In this document: one piece after another, positions 25,627 to 34,677 of the stretch
Layout of the letters: each line of letters starts with the position of its first letter
Numbering within the stretch: position 1 is the stretch's first letter
NCBI RefSeq assembly: GCF_026586805.1
Contig: NZ_JAPFHA010000021.1
Span: forward strand, 1-64,000
Origin: Niveibacterium sp. 24ML
GTDB lineage: Bacteria; Pseudomonadota; Gammaproteobacteria; Burkholderiales; Rhodocyclaceae
Reading direction: 5' to 3'
DNA: 64,000 nt
The notes under the pieces: generated by a model
Seen by the model: the letters and a program-made list of their open reading frames with translations, nothing else
What the model was told of the DNA's origin: nothing
Database searches by the model: none
Program-made: the position numbers and the translations under genes

Positions 25627-27249
25627 ATGTGGTGGAGCAGGGTCGGGTATCGCGCCTTGGGCGCGTTGTGCTTGGGGGCTGCTTTGGCCGCGCCGGGCGC
25701 AATGGCGGCCGCGCCGGCGGCCAGTGACGTCGGCAAGGTGCTGGCTGCGCCGCGCGATAGCGGGCTGCCGGCAGACTGGGATCGCAAGGGGGTGTTCATC
25801 GAGATCCTGGTGCGGGCCTACCAGGACAGCGATGGCGACGGCATCGGCGACCTCAACGGGGTGACGCAACGACTCGACTATCTGAAGTCGCTCGGTGTCA
25901 GTGGCATCTGGCTGATGCCGATCAGCGCCAGCCAGGATCACGACCACGGCTACGCGCCGCTGAACTACCGCGCGATCGAGCCCGAGTACGGCACGCTGGC
26001 TGATTTCGACCGCCTCGTCGCCGAAGCGCACAAGCGTGGTATTGGCGTGATCCTCGACTACGTCATCAACCACAGTGCGGCCGAGCACCCGCTGTTTCAG
26101 CACGCGGCAGACGATGCGGCCTCGCCGTATCGCGACTGGTACGTTTTCAGCGATACCGAGCAGAAGGGCTGGACCACCTACGGTGGCGACCCGTGGCGGC
26201 AGAACGGCGCGAGCTGGTACTACGGCGCCTTCGACGTGATCATGCCGGACTGGAATCTGCGCAATCCGGCGGTGGTCGACTTCCACCTCGACAACCTGTG
26301 CTTCTGGCTCAACCGTGGTGTCGATGGCTTCCGCTTTGATGCTGTGGGCGTGTTGTACGAGAACGGCCCGCTCGAATGGGATAACCAGCCCGAAAACCAT
26401 GCGCTGATGAAGCGCGCGCAGGATCTGCTCGACGCCTATGGCAAGCGTTACATGGTATGCGAAGCGGCAAGCGACCCGGCCGCCTTTAGCGCGGCCGATT
26501 CCTGCGGCAGTGCCTTTGCCTTCGGCCTGCAGAAGTACCTCATCAAGAGTGTGCAGATGGGGCGTGTGACGTCCGATCTGCTGTACCTGCTGCGCACCAT
26601 GCCGGTGGCGCGCATGGCGACGATTCTGAGCAGCCATGACTACTACGCCGGCTCGCGCCCCTTCAAGCAGTTCGGCGGCGACGAGGCACGCTACAAGCTC
26701 GCGGCGGCCACATTGCTGACGCTGCCGGGCAGGCCCTTCATCTACTACGGCGAAGAGATCGGGCTGGTCCACTCGCAGCCGGTGGATTATCAGGATCAGT
26801 CGATTCGCGGGCCCATGAGCTGGTCGGGCGAGGCCAACGCCGGTTTCACGACGGCGCAAGCGAGCTTTCGCCCGCTGGTTGAAAACTGGCGCAGCCACAA
26901 CGTGGCGGCACAGCAGGACCGGCCCGATTCGCTGCTGAACGCGTATCGCGCGCTGATCGCGCTTCGGAATGCACACCCGGCGCTGCAAACCGGCAGTTTT
27001 GAAGTGATCTCGCGCGACGATGATCCGGTGTTCGCCTTTGTGCGCGAGGCCGACGGTGAGCGCCTGCTGGTGCTGATCAACTACGCAGCGCGCGACGCCG
27101 AGGTCGCGTTGCCGGAAGGCGTTCAGGCCAGTGCGTGGTCGGCGATCTATCCCGCCGGCAGCACGCAGCGGTTTGGCGGCACCACGGCTGCGGCAAAGCA
27201 CGTCAAGCTGGCGCCCATGTCGGTGGCGGTGTTCAGCGCGGCACGCTGA
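25627..27249 (+). CDS. Exported GH13 family glycosidase, paralogue of the upstream one
   Basis: A 540-residue secreted enzyme with signal peptide (core ALGALCLGAALAAPGAMA) and complete GH13 catalytic set: Asp238 (FRFDAVG), Glu279 (MVCEAAS) and Asp338 (SSHDYY). It aligns along its whole length with the product at 21332-22966, for example [29 protein letters not shown] and the same C-terminal beta domain, so the two arose by duplication. AAGGAG lies 5 bases upstream of the ATG. Differences around the active site (for example MPDWNLRNP against MPDFNLNNP, and the region after Asp338) suggest that the two copies have diverged in specificity. Confidence 0.88.
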   Translation: MWWSRVGYRALGALCLGAALAAPGAMAAAPAASDVGKVLAAPRDSGLPADWDRKGVFIEILVRAYQDSDGDGIGDLNGVTQRLDYLKSLGVSGIWLMPISASQDHDHGYAPLNYRAIEPEYGTLADFDRLVAEAHKRGIGVILDYVINHSAAEHPLFQHAADDAASPYRDWYVFSDTEQKGWTTYGGDPWRQNGASWYYGAFDVIMPDWNLRNPAVVDFHLDNLCFWLNRGVDGFRFDAVGVLYENGPLEWDNQPENHALMKRAQDLLDAYGKRYMVCEAASDPAAFSAADSCGSAFAFGLQKYLIKSVQMGRVTSDLLYLLRTMPVARMATILSSHDYYAGSRPFKQFGGDEARYKLAAATLLTLPGRPFIYYGEEIGLVHSQPVDYQDQSIRGPMSWSGEANAGFTTAQASFRPLVENWRSHNVAAQQDRPDSLLNAYRALIALRNAHPALQTGSFEVISRDDDPVFAFVREADGERLLVLINYAARDAEVALPEGVQASAWSAIYPAGSTQRFGGTTAAAKHVKLAPMSVAVFSAAR

Positions 27250-27274
27250 ACGGCCGGCCCGCAAGGCGGGCAAC

Positions 27275-27736
27275 TCATGCGCCTGAATCTGTTTTTGTCA
27301 GGCGCGTGAGCAGGGTGAGCAGGTTGGGCGGGAAGCGATCACCGGTGGTGGTGGCGATGTCGGCGGCCGACCACCAGCGCTGTTCCAGCAAGGCCTGGCG
27401 CTCCTGCTCGCTCCAGCCGAGATTCGAAATCGCCGGGCGCGCGGTGTGCAGCACGAAGAAGCGTTCCTGCGCGCGCACCGTCTCGCCGCTTTCCAGCGTC
27501 AGCGTAAAGCGGCGTTCGTCGACATGCGTGCCGAGCGAGCCCGCACGCACGCCGGTTTCTTCCAGTAGTTCGCGCCGTGCGGCGGCTTCGAAGTCCTCGC
27601 CCGGCATCAGCGCGCCGCCCGGCGCCATCCAGCCATACTGCCCCGCATGAGGCCCCGCACGGTGCCGGATGCGGAACAGCAGCACGCTGCCGGTTTGGTC
27701 GATCAGGAGGATGCGTGCGGCCCGCCGGAGTCTCAC
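27275..27736 (-). CDS. Nudix hydrolase
   Basis: The 153-residue protein carries an intact Nudix box (GGALMPGEDFEAAARRELLE then ETGV; G-x5-E-x7-REx2EExG), so it should hydrolyse a nucleoside diphosphate linked to another group with Mg2+. The substrate is not predictable. Translation appears to start at a GTG at 27736, only 16 bases after the stop of the TPR lipoprotein gene, so the two are probably cotranscribed. No ribosome site is evident, which suggests coupling to the upstream gene. Confidence 0.85.
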   Translation of the reverse strand: MRLRRAARILLIDQTGSVLLFRIRHRAGPHAGQYGWMAPGGALMPGEDFEAAARRELLEETGVRAGSLGTHVDERRFTLTLESGETVRAQERFFVLHTARPAISNLGWSEQERQALLEQRWWSAADIATTTGDRFPPNLLTLLTRLTKTDSGA

Positions 27737-27752
27737 TGTTTTCGGTGCGACG

Positions 27753-28904
27753 CTAGGGTGCGCTGAGGCGTTTGAGATGTTCGATCTTGGCGCTGTAGCG
27801 CTGGCGATCCTGGCTGGTGGTGCTGTGTTCGCGTGCCAGCGTCAGCTGTGCCTTTGCCGTTGGCAGATCGCCGAGCTCATAGTGCGCCAGGGCGAGCCAG
27901 AAATGGAACTCGTGGTAGTAGGGCGCGCGATCGACTTCGCGCGCGAACAGCTCGCGGGCGCGTTTGAAGTCGCCCGCCTTCATCGCGGCGACGCCACGGT
28001 CGAAGAAGCTGAAGGCCGGCTCGGGATCGAGCTGCGCAAGGCGCTGCTGCAGGGCGGCTGCTTCGCTGTCGCGCCCGAGTGCGCTCAGGGTGCCGGCAAG
28101 GTTGTGAATCACCTGCGTATTGCCCGGCTCGCGCTCAAGGGCGGCGGCCAGTGCGGCTTCGGCCTGCGCCAGATGGCCATGCTGGTGGTAGATCACGCCC
28201 AGCGTGTTGTAGGCAGCGGTGAAGCCCGGATCGGCCAGCAAGGCGCTGCGCGCCCACCAGTAGGCCTCATCGATGCGATCCTGCGCCAGCGATTCGGCGG
28301 CGCGGTTGTTGAGGTACATCGCCACCACCGTCTGTTCGCTGATCGCGCGCATGCGCAAGCCGCGCAGGTCTTCGGGTGGGGCAAAGTCGATCGTCAGCGG
28401 GTCGAGCGGCAGGTGGCTCCAGGACGGATCGGGCTGGCGGGTGTCCAGCGTCAGGTTGACATGGTCAATCGAAAACTGCAGCTCGTCCTGGCGGCCGAGC
28501 ATCGGGTCGGCCGAGTAGCGCTGGAAGCGCACCGACAGTCCCATCGCCTTGGCGAAGGCCGCCGTCATGATCACCAGCGAAAGGCAGTTGCCCGAGCGGG
28601 CGGCGAACGCTTCGGCAGCGTTGCGGGTCATCTCGGAATCGTATTCGAGCTTGAGCTTGCTCTGGCTGTAGAGCGCATCGACCAGACCTGCGCGTTTGCC
28701 CAGTTCCGCAAAGCGCGCGGCGGCCTCCACGTCCAGATAGCGGCGCATCTCGGGGCTGAGGGCAAAGACCTTGGCGGGGTCGATCTCGTCGCGCGCCGGG
28801 CGAAACAGCTCGTTGTGAAAGAGGCGCGCCACTTCGGCCTGTTTCGGCGTCCCCGCACAGGCGCTCAGGAGCAGCAAGCTCAAGCCCAGAACCCAGCGCC
28901 TCAT
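27753..28904 (-). CDS. TPR lipoprotein with transglutaminase-like segment
   Basis: A 383-residue lipoprotein: the start MRRWVLGLSLLLLSAC ends in a lipobox with Cys as the mature first residue. The first half contains SGNCLSLVIMTAAFAKAMG and, about 45 residues on, IDHVNLTL, resembling the Cys and His blocks of bacterial transglutaminase-like folds, though a full catalytic set is not clear. The second half has at least four tetratricopeptide repeats (DRIDEAYWWARSALLADPGF, GHLAQAEAALAAALEREPGN and more). It should sit in the envelope and mediate protein contacts. It lies downstream of tRNA-Met but beyond that gene's terminator. Confidence 0.8.
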   Translation of the reverse strand: MRRWVLGLSLLLLSACAGTPKQAEVARLFHNELFRPARDEIDPAKVFALSPEMRRYLDVEAAARFAELGKRAGLVDALYSQSKLKLEYDSEMTRNAAEAFAARSGNCLSLVIMTAAFAKAMGLSVRFQRYSADPMLGRQDELQFSIDHVNLTLDTRQPDPSWSHLPLDPLTIDFAPPEDLRGLRMRAISEQTVVAMYLNNRAAESLAQDRIDEAYWWARSALLADPGFTAAYNTLGVIYHQHGHLAQAEAALAAALEREPGNTQVIHNLAGTLSALGRDSEAAALQQRLAQLDPEPAFSFFDRGVAAMKAGDFKRARELFAREVDRAPYYHEFHFWLALAHYELGDLPTAKAQLTLAREHSTTSQDRQRYSAKIEHLKRLSAP

Positions 28905-28986
28905 CGCGCACCTCCGACGCCCGCATTCGTGCAACCACCCCTTCATCGTAGTCGCCATTGCGCCCGTCGGCGCGGCCGGTGAACGC

Positions 28987-29021
28987 GAAAAAGCCGCTGA
29001 CCCTTGCGGAATCAGCGGCTT
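28987..29021 (-). terminator. Rho-independent terminator of tRNA-Met
   Basis: On the minus strand, 10 bases after the tRNA CCA end, a 10-bp stem (arms 29012-29021 and 28991-29000) is followed by TTT. The hairpin is nearly the same as the one after tRNA-Ala at 368-403. Confidence 0.85.
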
Positions 29022-29031
29022 CATGTACTTT

Positions 29032-29108
29032 TGGTGGTGATGGGCGGAGTCGAACCGCCGACCTATGGGTTATGAATCCATCGCTCTAACCATCTGAGCT
29101 ACATCACC
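29032..29108 (-). tRNA. tRNA-Met (anticodon CAT), elongator type
   Basis: A 77-base cloverleaf on the minus strand runs from 29108 to an encoded CCA at 29032-29034. The acceptor arm GGTGATG/CATCACC is fully paired, including G1:C72, which excludes an initiator tRNA (unpaired first position). The anticodon loop TTCATAA gives CAT. The T arm (GGCGG TTCGACT CCGCC) is standard. A CAT anticodon could also belong to a lysidine-modified tRNA-Ile, but the anticodon-arm sequence resembles elongator tRNA-Met. Confidence 0.92.
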
Positions 29109-29120
29109 ACGAAGCCGGCA

Positions 29121-29149
29121 AATATATCGCGGTCGGCGGCGTGGGTCAA
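29121..29149 (-). promoter_or_regulatory. Sigma-70 promoter of tRNA-Met
   Basis: On the minus strand TTGACC (29144-29149) and TATATT (29121-29126) are 17 bases apart, close to consensus. A TATAAT at 29163-29168 on the plus strand is a candidate -10 box for the divergent small exported protein gene, without a clear -35 box. Confidence 0.7.
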
Positions 29150-29222
29150 GCCGTGCTTGGGCTATAATTTCGCCAAGTCCTTGTTTTGATTCGCTGCCCG
29201 CACTACGGGTGAGGGGGAACCA

Positions 29223-29534
29223 ATGTTGCGAACGATTCTGCTGGGCTGCGTCGCCTGGGCCTTTGCCTTTCAGGCCTGGGCCTTTGATGTGCGCAGTTTT
29301 CCGGAAGGCAGCCAGCGCGCCACCTTTGTGTCGTTTGACGGCGCGCGCATGGTGCTTGGCTCCAAGACTTTCCCGGTGTCGCCGGCCTTGCAGGTGCGCG
29401 ATGAGCAGAACATGATCGTCGTGTATGGCGTCCTGCAGGACATGGGCAAGCGCGATGTTCAGGTTCAGTTCGATACCCTGGGCGCGGTATGGCGGATCTG
29501 GATTCTCACGCCGCAGGAGCGGCGGCAACGTTGA
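29223..29534 (+). CDS. Small exported protein of unknown function
   Basis: A 103-residue protein with a clear signal peptide ([17 protein letters not shown]) and a mature part of about 80 residues rich in beta structure ([33 protein letters not shown]), ending in a basic tail. GAGGGGG lies 6 bases before the ATG. It lies between tRNA-Met and miaB on the miaB strand, 55 bases upstream of miaB, so it may head that operon. No domain is recognised. Similar short proteins are likely in related genomes, but that was not tested. Confidence 0.7.
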   Translation: MLRTILLGCVAWAFAFQAWAFDVRSFPEGSQRATFVSFDGARMVLGSKTFPVSPALQVRDEQNMIVVYGVLQDMGKRDVQVQFDTLGAVWRIWILTPQERRQR

Positions 29535-29589
29535 GCGTGCAGGCGCCGGATTGCCGCAAGGCCGCATCCGGGCCGCGCCGGGTGATTTC

Positions 29590-30927
29590 ATGACGAAGAA
29601 GCTTTACATCCGCACCTTCGGCTGCCAGATGAACGAGTACGACTCGGACAAGATGGCCGACGTGCTGGGCGCCGATGAGGCGCTCGAAAAAACCGATAAC
29701 CCGGAAGAGGCGGACGTGATCCTCTTCAATACCTGCTCGGTGCGCGAAAAGGCGCAGGAGAAGGTGTTCCACGATCTGGGCCGGGTCAAGCACCTCAAGC
29801 AGCGCAACCCGAACCTGATCATCGGTGTGGGCGGTTGCGTGGCCAGCCAGGAGGGCGCGGCGATCGTTGAGCGCGCTCCCTACGTCGATGTGGTCTTCGG
29901 CCCGCAGACCTTGCACCGCCTGCCCAAGCTGATTGCGCAGCGCAAGGCGAGCGGCAGTGCGCAGGTGGACATCAGCTTCCCCGAGATCGAGAAGTTTGAT
30001 TCGATGCCGCCGGCACGCGTCGAGGGCGCAAGCGCCTTCGTGTCGATCATGGAAGGCTGCTCGAAGTACTGCACCTTCTGCGTGGTGCCTTACACCCGCG
30101 GTGAGGAAGTGTCGCGCCCGCTCGACGACATCCTGACCGAGATCGCCGGCCTGACCGCGCAGGGCGTCAAGGAAGTGACGCTGCTGGGTCAGAACGTGAA
30201 CGCGTGGCGTGCGCCGCTTGCGAAGGGCGGCGAGGAGATGGGCGATTTCGCCTTCCTGCTCGAATGCGTGCACGATCTGCCCGGCATCGAGCGCATCCGC
30301 TACACGACATCGCACCCGCGCGAGATGACGCCGCGCGTGTTCGAGGCTTACGCGAATCTGCCCAAGCTGGTGTCGCAACTGCACCTGCCGGTGCAAAGCG
30401 GTTCCGACCGTGTGCTGGCGGCGATGAAGCGTGGCTACACGACGCTGGAATTCAAATCGGTGGTGCGCAAGCTGCGCGCGGCGCGGCCGGATCTGTCGCT
30501 GACCTCCGATTTCATCGTCGGCTTCCCGGGCGAGACCGAATCGGATTTCGAAGCGACGATGAGGCTGATCGACGACATCGGCTTTGATGGCAGCTTCAGC
30601 TTTGTGTACAGCGCGCGGCCCGGTACGCCGGCGGCCGACATGGCCGATGACACGCCGCAGGAAACCAAGCTTGCGCGGCTTTCGCGCCTGCAGAAGCGCA
30701 TCGACGAGCAGTACGCCGAGCATAGCCAGCGCATGGTGGGAACGGTGCAGCGGATTCTCGTTGAGGGGCCGTCGCGCAAGAATGCGGAAGAACTCGCCGG
30801 CCGCACCGACAACAACCGGATCGTCAACTTCCCCGGCAACCCGCGCCAGATCGGGCACTTCATCAATGTGAAGATCGTCTCCGCGCTGCCGCATTCGCTG
30901 CGCGGTGAAGTGGTGATTGCCGACTGA
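29590..30927 (+). CDS. miaB: tRNA-2-methylthio-N6-dimethylallyladenosine synthase
   Basis: MiaB is a radical-SAM enzyme with two [4Fe-4S] clusters that methylthiolates i6A37 in tRNAs reading UNN codons. The 445-residue protein has the N-terminal MTTase domain with TFGCQMN, NTCSVR and GGCVAS cysteines, the radical-SAM motif CSKYCTFC, and a C-terminal TRAM region ([20 protein letters not shown]). Length and layout are standard. The ATG at 29590 is directly before the conserved [11 protein letters not shown]. Its stop overlaps the phoH start (TGATG), opening a conserved proteobacterial operon. Confidence 0.97.
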   Translation: MTKKLYIRTFGCQMNEYDSDKMADVLGADEALEKTDNPEEADVILFNTCSVREKAQEKVFHDLGRVKHLKQRNPNLIIGVGGCVASQEGAAIVERAPYVDVVFGPQTLHRLPKLIAQRKASGSAQVDISFPEIEKFDSMPPARVEGASAFVSIMEGCSKYCTFCVVPYTRGEEVSRPLDDILTEIAGLTAQGVKEVTLLGQNVNAWRAPLAKGGEEMGDFAFLLECVHDLPGIERIRYTTSHPREMTPRVFEAYANLPKLVSQLHLPVQSGSDRVLAAMKRGYTTLEFKSVVRKLRAARPDLSLTSDFIVGFPGETESDFEATMRLIDDIGFDGSFSFVYSARPGTPAADMADDTPQETKLARLSRLQKRIDEQYAEHSQRMVGTVQRILVEGPSRKNAEELAGRTDNNRIVNFPGNPRQIGHFINVKIVSALPHSLRGEVVIAD

Positions 30928-31892
30928 TGAAGCCGATCGAAGTTTCGCTCACGCCGCTCGACAACGACCGCCTCGCCAAGCTGTGCGGGCCGCTCGACGA
31001 GAACATCCGCCAGATCGAGGCCGCCTACGATGTGGCGATCGCGCGCCGCAGCGAACATTTCGCGCTGCGCGGCGATCTGGCGCAAGCGCGCCTTGCTGCC
31101 CGCGCGATCCGCTTCCTGTACGAGCGCGCGGACGAAGAGTTGTCGGTGGACGACATCCAGCTTGGCATGGTGGAACTGAACAACACCTCGCAGGCTGCGC
31201 AGCCGGCCACCGGCCTGCTGACCCGCAAGGGTGATCTGCACGGCCGCACGCCGCGCCAGACCGAGTACATCCGCAACATCCAGGAGCACGACATCACCTT
31301 CGGCGTCGGCCCGGCCGGCACCGGCAAGACCTACCTGGCGGTGGCCTGCGCGGCCGATGCCTTCGAGCGCCAGCTGGTCGAGCGCATCGTGCTGACCCGG
31401 CCGGCGGTTGAGGCCGGTGAGCGCCTGGGTTTCCTGCCGGGGGATCTGGCGCAGAAGGTCGATCCGTATCTGCGGCCGCTGTACGACGCGCTTTACGATC
31501 TGATGGGTTTCGACCGTGTTGCCAAGCTGTTCGAGCGCCAGTGCATCGAGATCGCGCCGCTCGCCTTCATGCGCGGCCGCACGCTCAATCACAGTTTCAT
31601 CATCCTCGACGAAGCGCAGAACACCACGCCGGAACAAATCAAGATGTTCCTCACCCGCATGGGTATCGGCTCCAAGGCGGTGATCACCGGCGACCTGACG
31701 CAGGTCGACCTGCCACGTGGCCACAAATGCGGCCTGGCCGAGGCGACGCGAATCCTTGCGGGCGTGCGCGGTATCGGCACGACCCGGTTCCTGAAAGAAG
31801 ACGTTGTTCGTCACCCGCTGGTGGCGCGCATTGTTGCTGCCTACGAAAAAGACGCCGCGGAGAACAGCCATGAAGACCATCACCGTCCTTAA
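30927..31892 (+). CDS. phoH: PhoH family ATPase
   Basis: The 321-residue PhoH/YbeZ protein has a P-loop ([11 protein letters not shown]), a Walker B-type [10 protein letters not shown] and the helicase-superfamily-like C-terminal half. YbeZ-type proteins partner YbeY in ribosomal RNA maturation and may act as RNA helicases. It overlaps miaB by one base and the frame of ybeY by 23 bases, which agrees with a functional pair. No upstream KH-like extension beyond the normal length is present. Confidence 0.95.
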   Translation: MKPIEVSLTPLDNDRLAKLCGPLDENIRQIEAAYDVAIARRSEHFALRGDLAQARLAARAIRFLYERADEELSVDDIQLGMVELNNTSQAAQPATGLLTRKGDLHGRTPRQTEYIRNIQEHDITFGVGPAGTGKTYLAVACAADAFERQLVERIVLTRPAVEAGERLGFLPGDLAQKVDPYLRPLYDALYDLMGFDRVAKLFERQCIEIAPLAFMRGRTLNHSFIILDEAQNTTPEQIKMFLTRMGIGSKAVITGDLTQVDLPRGHKCGLAEATRILAGVRGIGTTRFLKEDVVRHPLVARIVAAYEKDAAENSHEDHHRP

Positions 31893-32550
31893 CACCAAGG
31901 GCAAACGCCAGAAGCTTGAAGTGGCCTCGATCGAAGTGCCGCTCGACGGCGGCCGCTACCTGCGCATCGCCTTCCCGCCGGGGGATATGGGCGATCTGGC
32001 GATCGAAGCGCATGCCGACCAGGGCCTGCCCGTCATGCTGATGCAACCGGGCGCCGCTAATCTGGCGACGATCCACGTGCTGTCGGTGGCGGAAACCCCG
32101 GCTGAAGTGCACGACCTCGAATTGACCATTCAGAAAGAATTGGCCAAGGGTGAAAAGGCCGGCCTGCCCTCAAAAGCCAAGCTTCGCCGCTGGATCGAGG
32201 CGGCGCTGGGTGCCGATGCCGAGATCACCGTGCGGTTTGTCGGTGAAGTCGAGAGCCGTGCGCTGAACATGGAGTTCCGTCAAAAGGACTACGCCACCAA
32301 CGTGCTCTCATTCCCCTACGCGGAAGAACCGCTGGTGGTGGGTGATCTGGTGATCTGCTGGCCGGTGGTGGTGCGCGAAGCGCAGGAGCAGGGCAAGTCG
32401 CTCGAAGCGCATGCCGCGCACATGCTTGTGCATGGTGCGCTGCACCTGCAGGGCTGGGATCACGAAAACGAAGAGGACGCGGAAGAGATGGAATCGCTGG
32501 AGCGGGAAATCCTCTCGTCTCTGGGCTATCCTGACCCTTACGCGGCTTGA
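31870..32550 (+). CDS. ybeY: Endoribonuclease YbeY with an N-terminal extension
   Basis: YbeY is a zinc-dependent single-strand RNase for 16S rRNA 3' maturation and ribosome quality control. The C-terminal about 150 residues are canonical, with the H3XH5XH zinc motif at His188, His192 and His198 ([11 protein letters not shown]). The frame is open from an ATG at 31870, inside the 3' end of phoH, giving 226 residues where YbeY normally has 150-160. The extra N-terminal part of about 75 residues (begins [18 protein letters not shown]) is mixed alpha/beta and not recognised. A GTG at 32107 would give a normal-length 147-residue YbeY but lacks a clear ribosome site. Confidence 0.9.
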   Translation: MKTITVLNTKGKRQKLEVASIEVPLDGGRYLRIAFPPGDMGDLAIEAHADQGLPVMLMQPGAANLATIHVLSVAETPAEVHDLELTIQKELAKGEKAGLPSKAKLRRWIEAALGADAEITVRFVGEVESRALNMEFRQKDYATNVLSFPYAEEPLVVGDLVICWPVVVREAQEQGKSLEAHAAHMLVHGALHLQGWDHENEEDAEEMESLEREILSSLGYPDPYAA

Positions 32551-32594
32551 AGCTATTGGTTTTTCGCGCGGCGGCCGCTTGGCTGGCGCGCATC

Positions 32595-32644
32595 GCTGAC
32601 CCGAGTGGTCAGCGGCAAACTGACTGGCGTGTCGGCAGTTTGCC
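32595..32644 (+). other. Two consecutive hairpins between ybeY and corC
   Basis: GCTGACC (32595-32601) pairs with GGTCAGC (32607-32613) over a 5-base loop, and GGCAAACTG (32614-32622) pairs with CAGTTTGCC (32636-32644) over 13 bases. No T tract follows. They may be processing or attenuation structures inside the operon. Confidence 0.45.
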
Positions 32645-32667
32645 CCTAACCACTCACCCCTTCCTTC

Positions 32668-33510
32668 ATGGAACCTTCCAGTAGTCGACCGACCCTGCTC
32701 GAACGACTCTCCGCGCTGCTCATGCGCGAACCCGATGACCGCGGCGCCTTGCTCGATTTGCTGCACGCGGCCTACGAACGCAATGTATTCGACGCCGACG
32801 CGATGGCGATCATCGAAGGCGCGCTGGGTGTTGCCGACATCCAGGTGCGCGACGTGATGATCCCGCGCGCGCAGATGGATGTCGTGCACGTCGACGACCC
32901 GATCGAGAAGATCGCGGCCTTCGTGATCGACGCGGCGCACTCTCGCTTCCCGGTGGTCGGTGATGGCAAGGACGATGTGCTGGGCGTCATGCTGGCCAAG
33001 GATCTGCTGCGCTACTTTGCCGGCCAGCGCTTCGATCTGCGCGACATGCTGCGCCCGGCGGTGTTCATCCCGGAATCCAAGCGCCTCAATGTGCTGTTGC
33101 GCGAGTTCCGTGTCAGCCGCAATCACATGGCCATCGTGGTGGACGAATACGGCGGCATTGCCGGGCTGGTCACCATTGAAGACGTGCTGGAACAGATCGT
33201 CGGCGACATCGAAGACGAGTACGACTTCGACGAAGGCGACGGAAACATCATCGCCGACCAGGCCGGCCGTTACCGGGTCAAGGCGGTCACCGACCTTGGC
33301 GCCTTCAACGAAGCCTTCGCCACGACCTGGTCGAATGAAAGCTACAAGACCATCGGTGGTCTGGTGATCAACGAACTGGGGCGCCTGCCCAAGCGCAATG
33401 AAGTGGTCGAGCATGACGGCTTCCGCTTCCAGGTGCTGCGCGCCGACAGCCGCAGGATCTACACTTTGCTGGTCGAGCGCATCCCGGCTGCGCCCGCTGC
33501 GGGCGAGTAA
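32668..33510 (+). CDS. corC: CorC/HlyC family CBS-domain protein
   Basis: This 280-residue cytosolic protein has a CBS pair (about residues 60-180: VRDVMIPRAQMDVV, HSRFPVVGD, IVVDEYGGIAGLVTIEDVLEQIVG) and a C-terminal CorC_HlyC (transporter-associated) domain. CorC is linked to Mg2+/Co2+ handling and is a regular member of the ybeZ-ybeY-corC-lnt operon. No membrane DUF21 domain is present, so it is the short, soluble form. The gene starts 117 bases after ybeY, and its stop overlaps the next start in TAATG. Confidence 0.92.
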   Translation: MEPSSSRPTLLERLSALLMREPDDRGALLDLLHAAYERNVFDADAMAIIEGALGVADIQVRDVMIPRAQMDVVHVDDPIEKIAAFVIDAAHSRFPVVGDGKDDVLGVMLAKDLLRYFAGQRFDLRDMLRPAVFIPESKRLNVLLREFRVSRNHMAIVVDEYGGIAGLVTIEDVLEQIVGDIEDEYDFDEGDGNIIADQAGRYRVKAVTDLGAFNEAFATTWSNESYKTIGGLVINELGRLPKRNEVVEHDGFRFQVLRADSRRIYTLLVERIPAAPAAGE

Positions 33511-34631
33511 TGCGCAGGCCTGTCTGGACACGGCGGCAAGTGCTGGGATTGACGGCCGCCGCTGCCGGTGCGTTTGCGCTGCCGCGCGCGGGCCTGGCCG
33601 GCGTTGCGGCAGAGGCCAGCCTCACGCTTGAAATGGCCAATCGGTTTTCGGCGGTGGCGCTCAACGCGATCCAGACCGAGTTCCCGAACAAGCTCGACCA
33701 TGTCATGGCCGGGCCGGCCGATGTGCAGGCGCCGCGCGCGCAGCACCCGATCTTCTACGGCAGTTTTGATTGGCATTCCTCGGTGCATGGGCACTGGATG
33801 CTGATCCGCCTGTTGCGCACGCAGCCCGCGCTGGCGCAGGCAGACGCGATTCGCGCGGTGCTTGAAGGGCATTTCGCGCCGGCGAACGTGGCGGTCGAAC
33901 TGGCCTACCTGCAGCGGCCCGAGAGCAGCGCATTCGAGCGTCCCTATGGCTGGGGCTGGTACCTGCGGCTGGCGCAGGATCTCGCGCAGTGGGACGACCC
34001 CCAGGGCCGCCGCTGGTCGCAGCAATTGCAGCCATTGACCGACGCGTTTGTTGCGCGCTTCATCGCCTTTCTGCCGAAGCTGGTCTATCCGATACGGGTT
34101 GGCACTCACACCAACAGCGCCTTGGCGCTGGGGTTTGCGCTGGACTTCGCGCGCGCTACCAATGCCCGCCCGCTCGAAGCCTTGATCGTGCAGCGCGCAC
34201 GAGACTGGTACGCCGGTGATACCGACGCTGCCGCGCATCTGGAGCCTTCCGGCTACGACTTCCTCTCGCCCGCGCTGATCGAGGCGGATCTGATGCGACG
34301 GGTGATGCCGGCGGACGAGTTCTCGCGCTGGCTGGGGCGCTTCCTGCGCGGCATTGAGCAGGGCAAGCCGGCGACGCTGTTCACCCCGGGCAAGGTGCTC
34401 GATCGCACGGACGGCCACCTGGTGCACCTGGATGGCCTGAACCTCTCGCGCGCCTGGTGCTGGCGCGCCATCGCTGCCGCGCTGCCGCAGAAAGACCCGC
34501 GCCGTGCGCCGGCAAGCAGGGCGGCCCGCTTGCACGCCGAAGCGGGGCTTGCCGCGGTGCTGTCCGGCCACTACGCCGGCGAGCACTGGCTGCCGCAATT
34601 CGCCACCTACCTCCTGACCGAAACCCCCTGA
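33510..34631 (+). CDS. DUF2891 family exported protein
   Basis: A 373-residue DUF2891 protein with an N-terminal export signal (RRQVLGLTAAAAGAFALP; twin Arg but with Gln, so Tat-like). The family block HPIFYGSFDWHSSVHGHW is intact, followed by YGWGWYLRLAQDL, which suggests an alpha/alpha toroid fold related to six-hairpin glycosidases. The activity of the family is not established. The gene starts within the corC stop and ends 46 bases before lnt, so it is inserted into the conserved corC-lnt pair and must be cotranscribed with them. Confidence 0.85.
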   Translation: MRRPVWTRRQVLGLTAAAAGAFALPRAGLAGVAAEASLTLEMANRFSAVALNAIQTEFPNKLDHVMAGPADVQAPRAQHPIFYGSFDWHSSVHGHWMLIRLLRTQPALAQADAIRAVLEGHFAPANVAVELAYLQRPESSAFERPYGWGWYLRLAQDLAQWDDPQGRRWSQQLQPLTDAFVARFIAFLPKLVYPIRVGTHTNSALALGFALDFARATNARPLEALIVQRARDWYAGDTDAAAHLEPSGYDFLSPALIEADLMRRVMPADEFSRWLGRFLRGIEQGKPATLFTPGKVLDRTDGHLVHLDGLNLSRAWCWRAIAAALPQKDPRRAPASRAARLHAEAGLAAVLSGHYAGEHWLPQFATYLLTETP

Positions 34632-34677
34632 CGCGCTGCCGTGGGCGCGCCGCGCGCACGGCAGGCAGAGCGCCACC

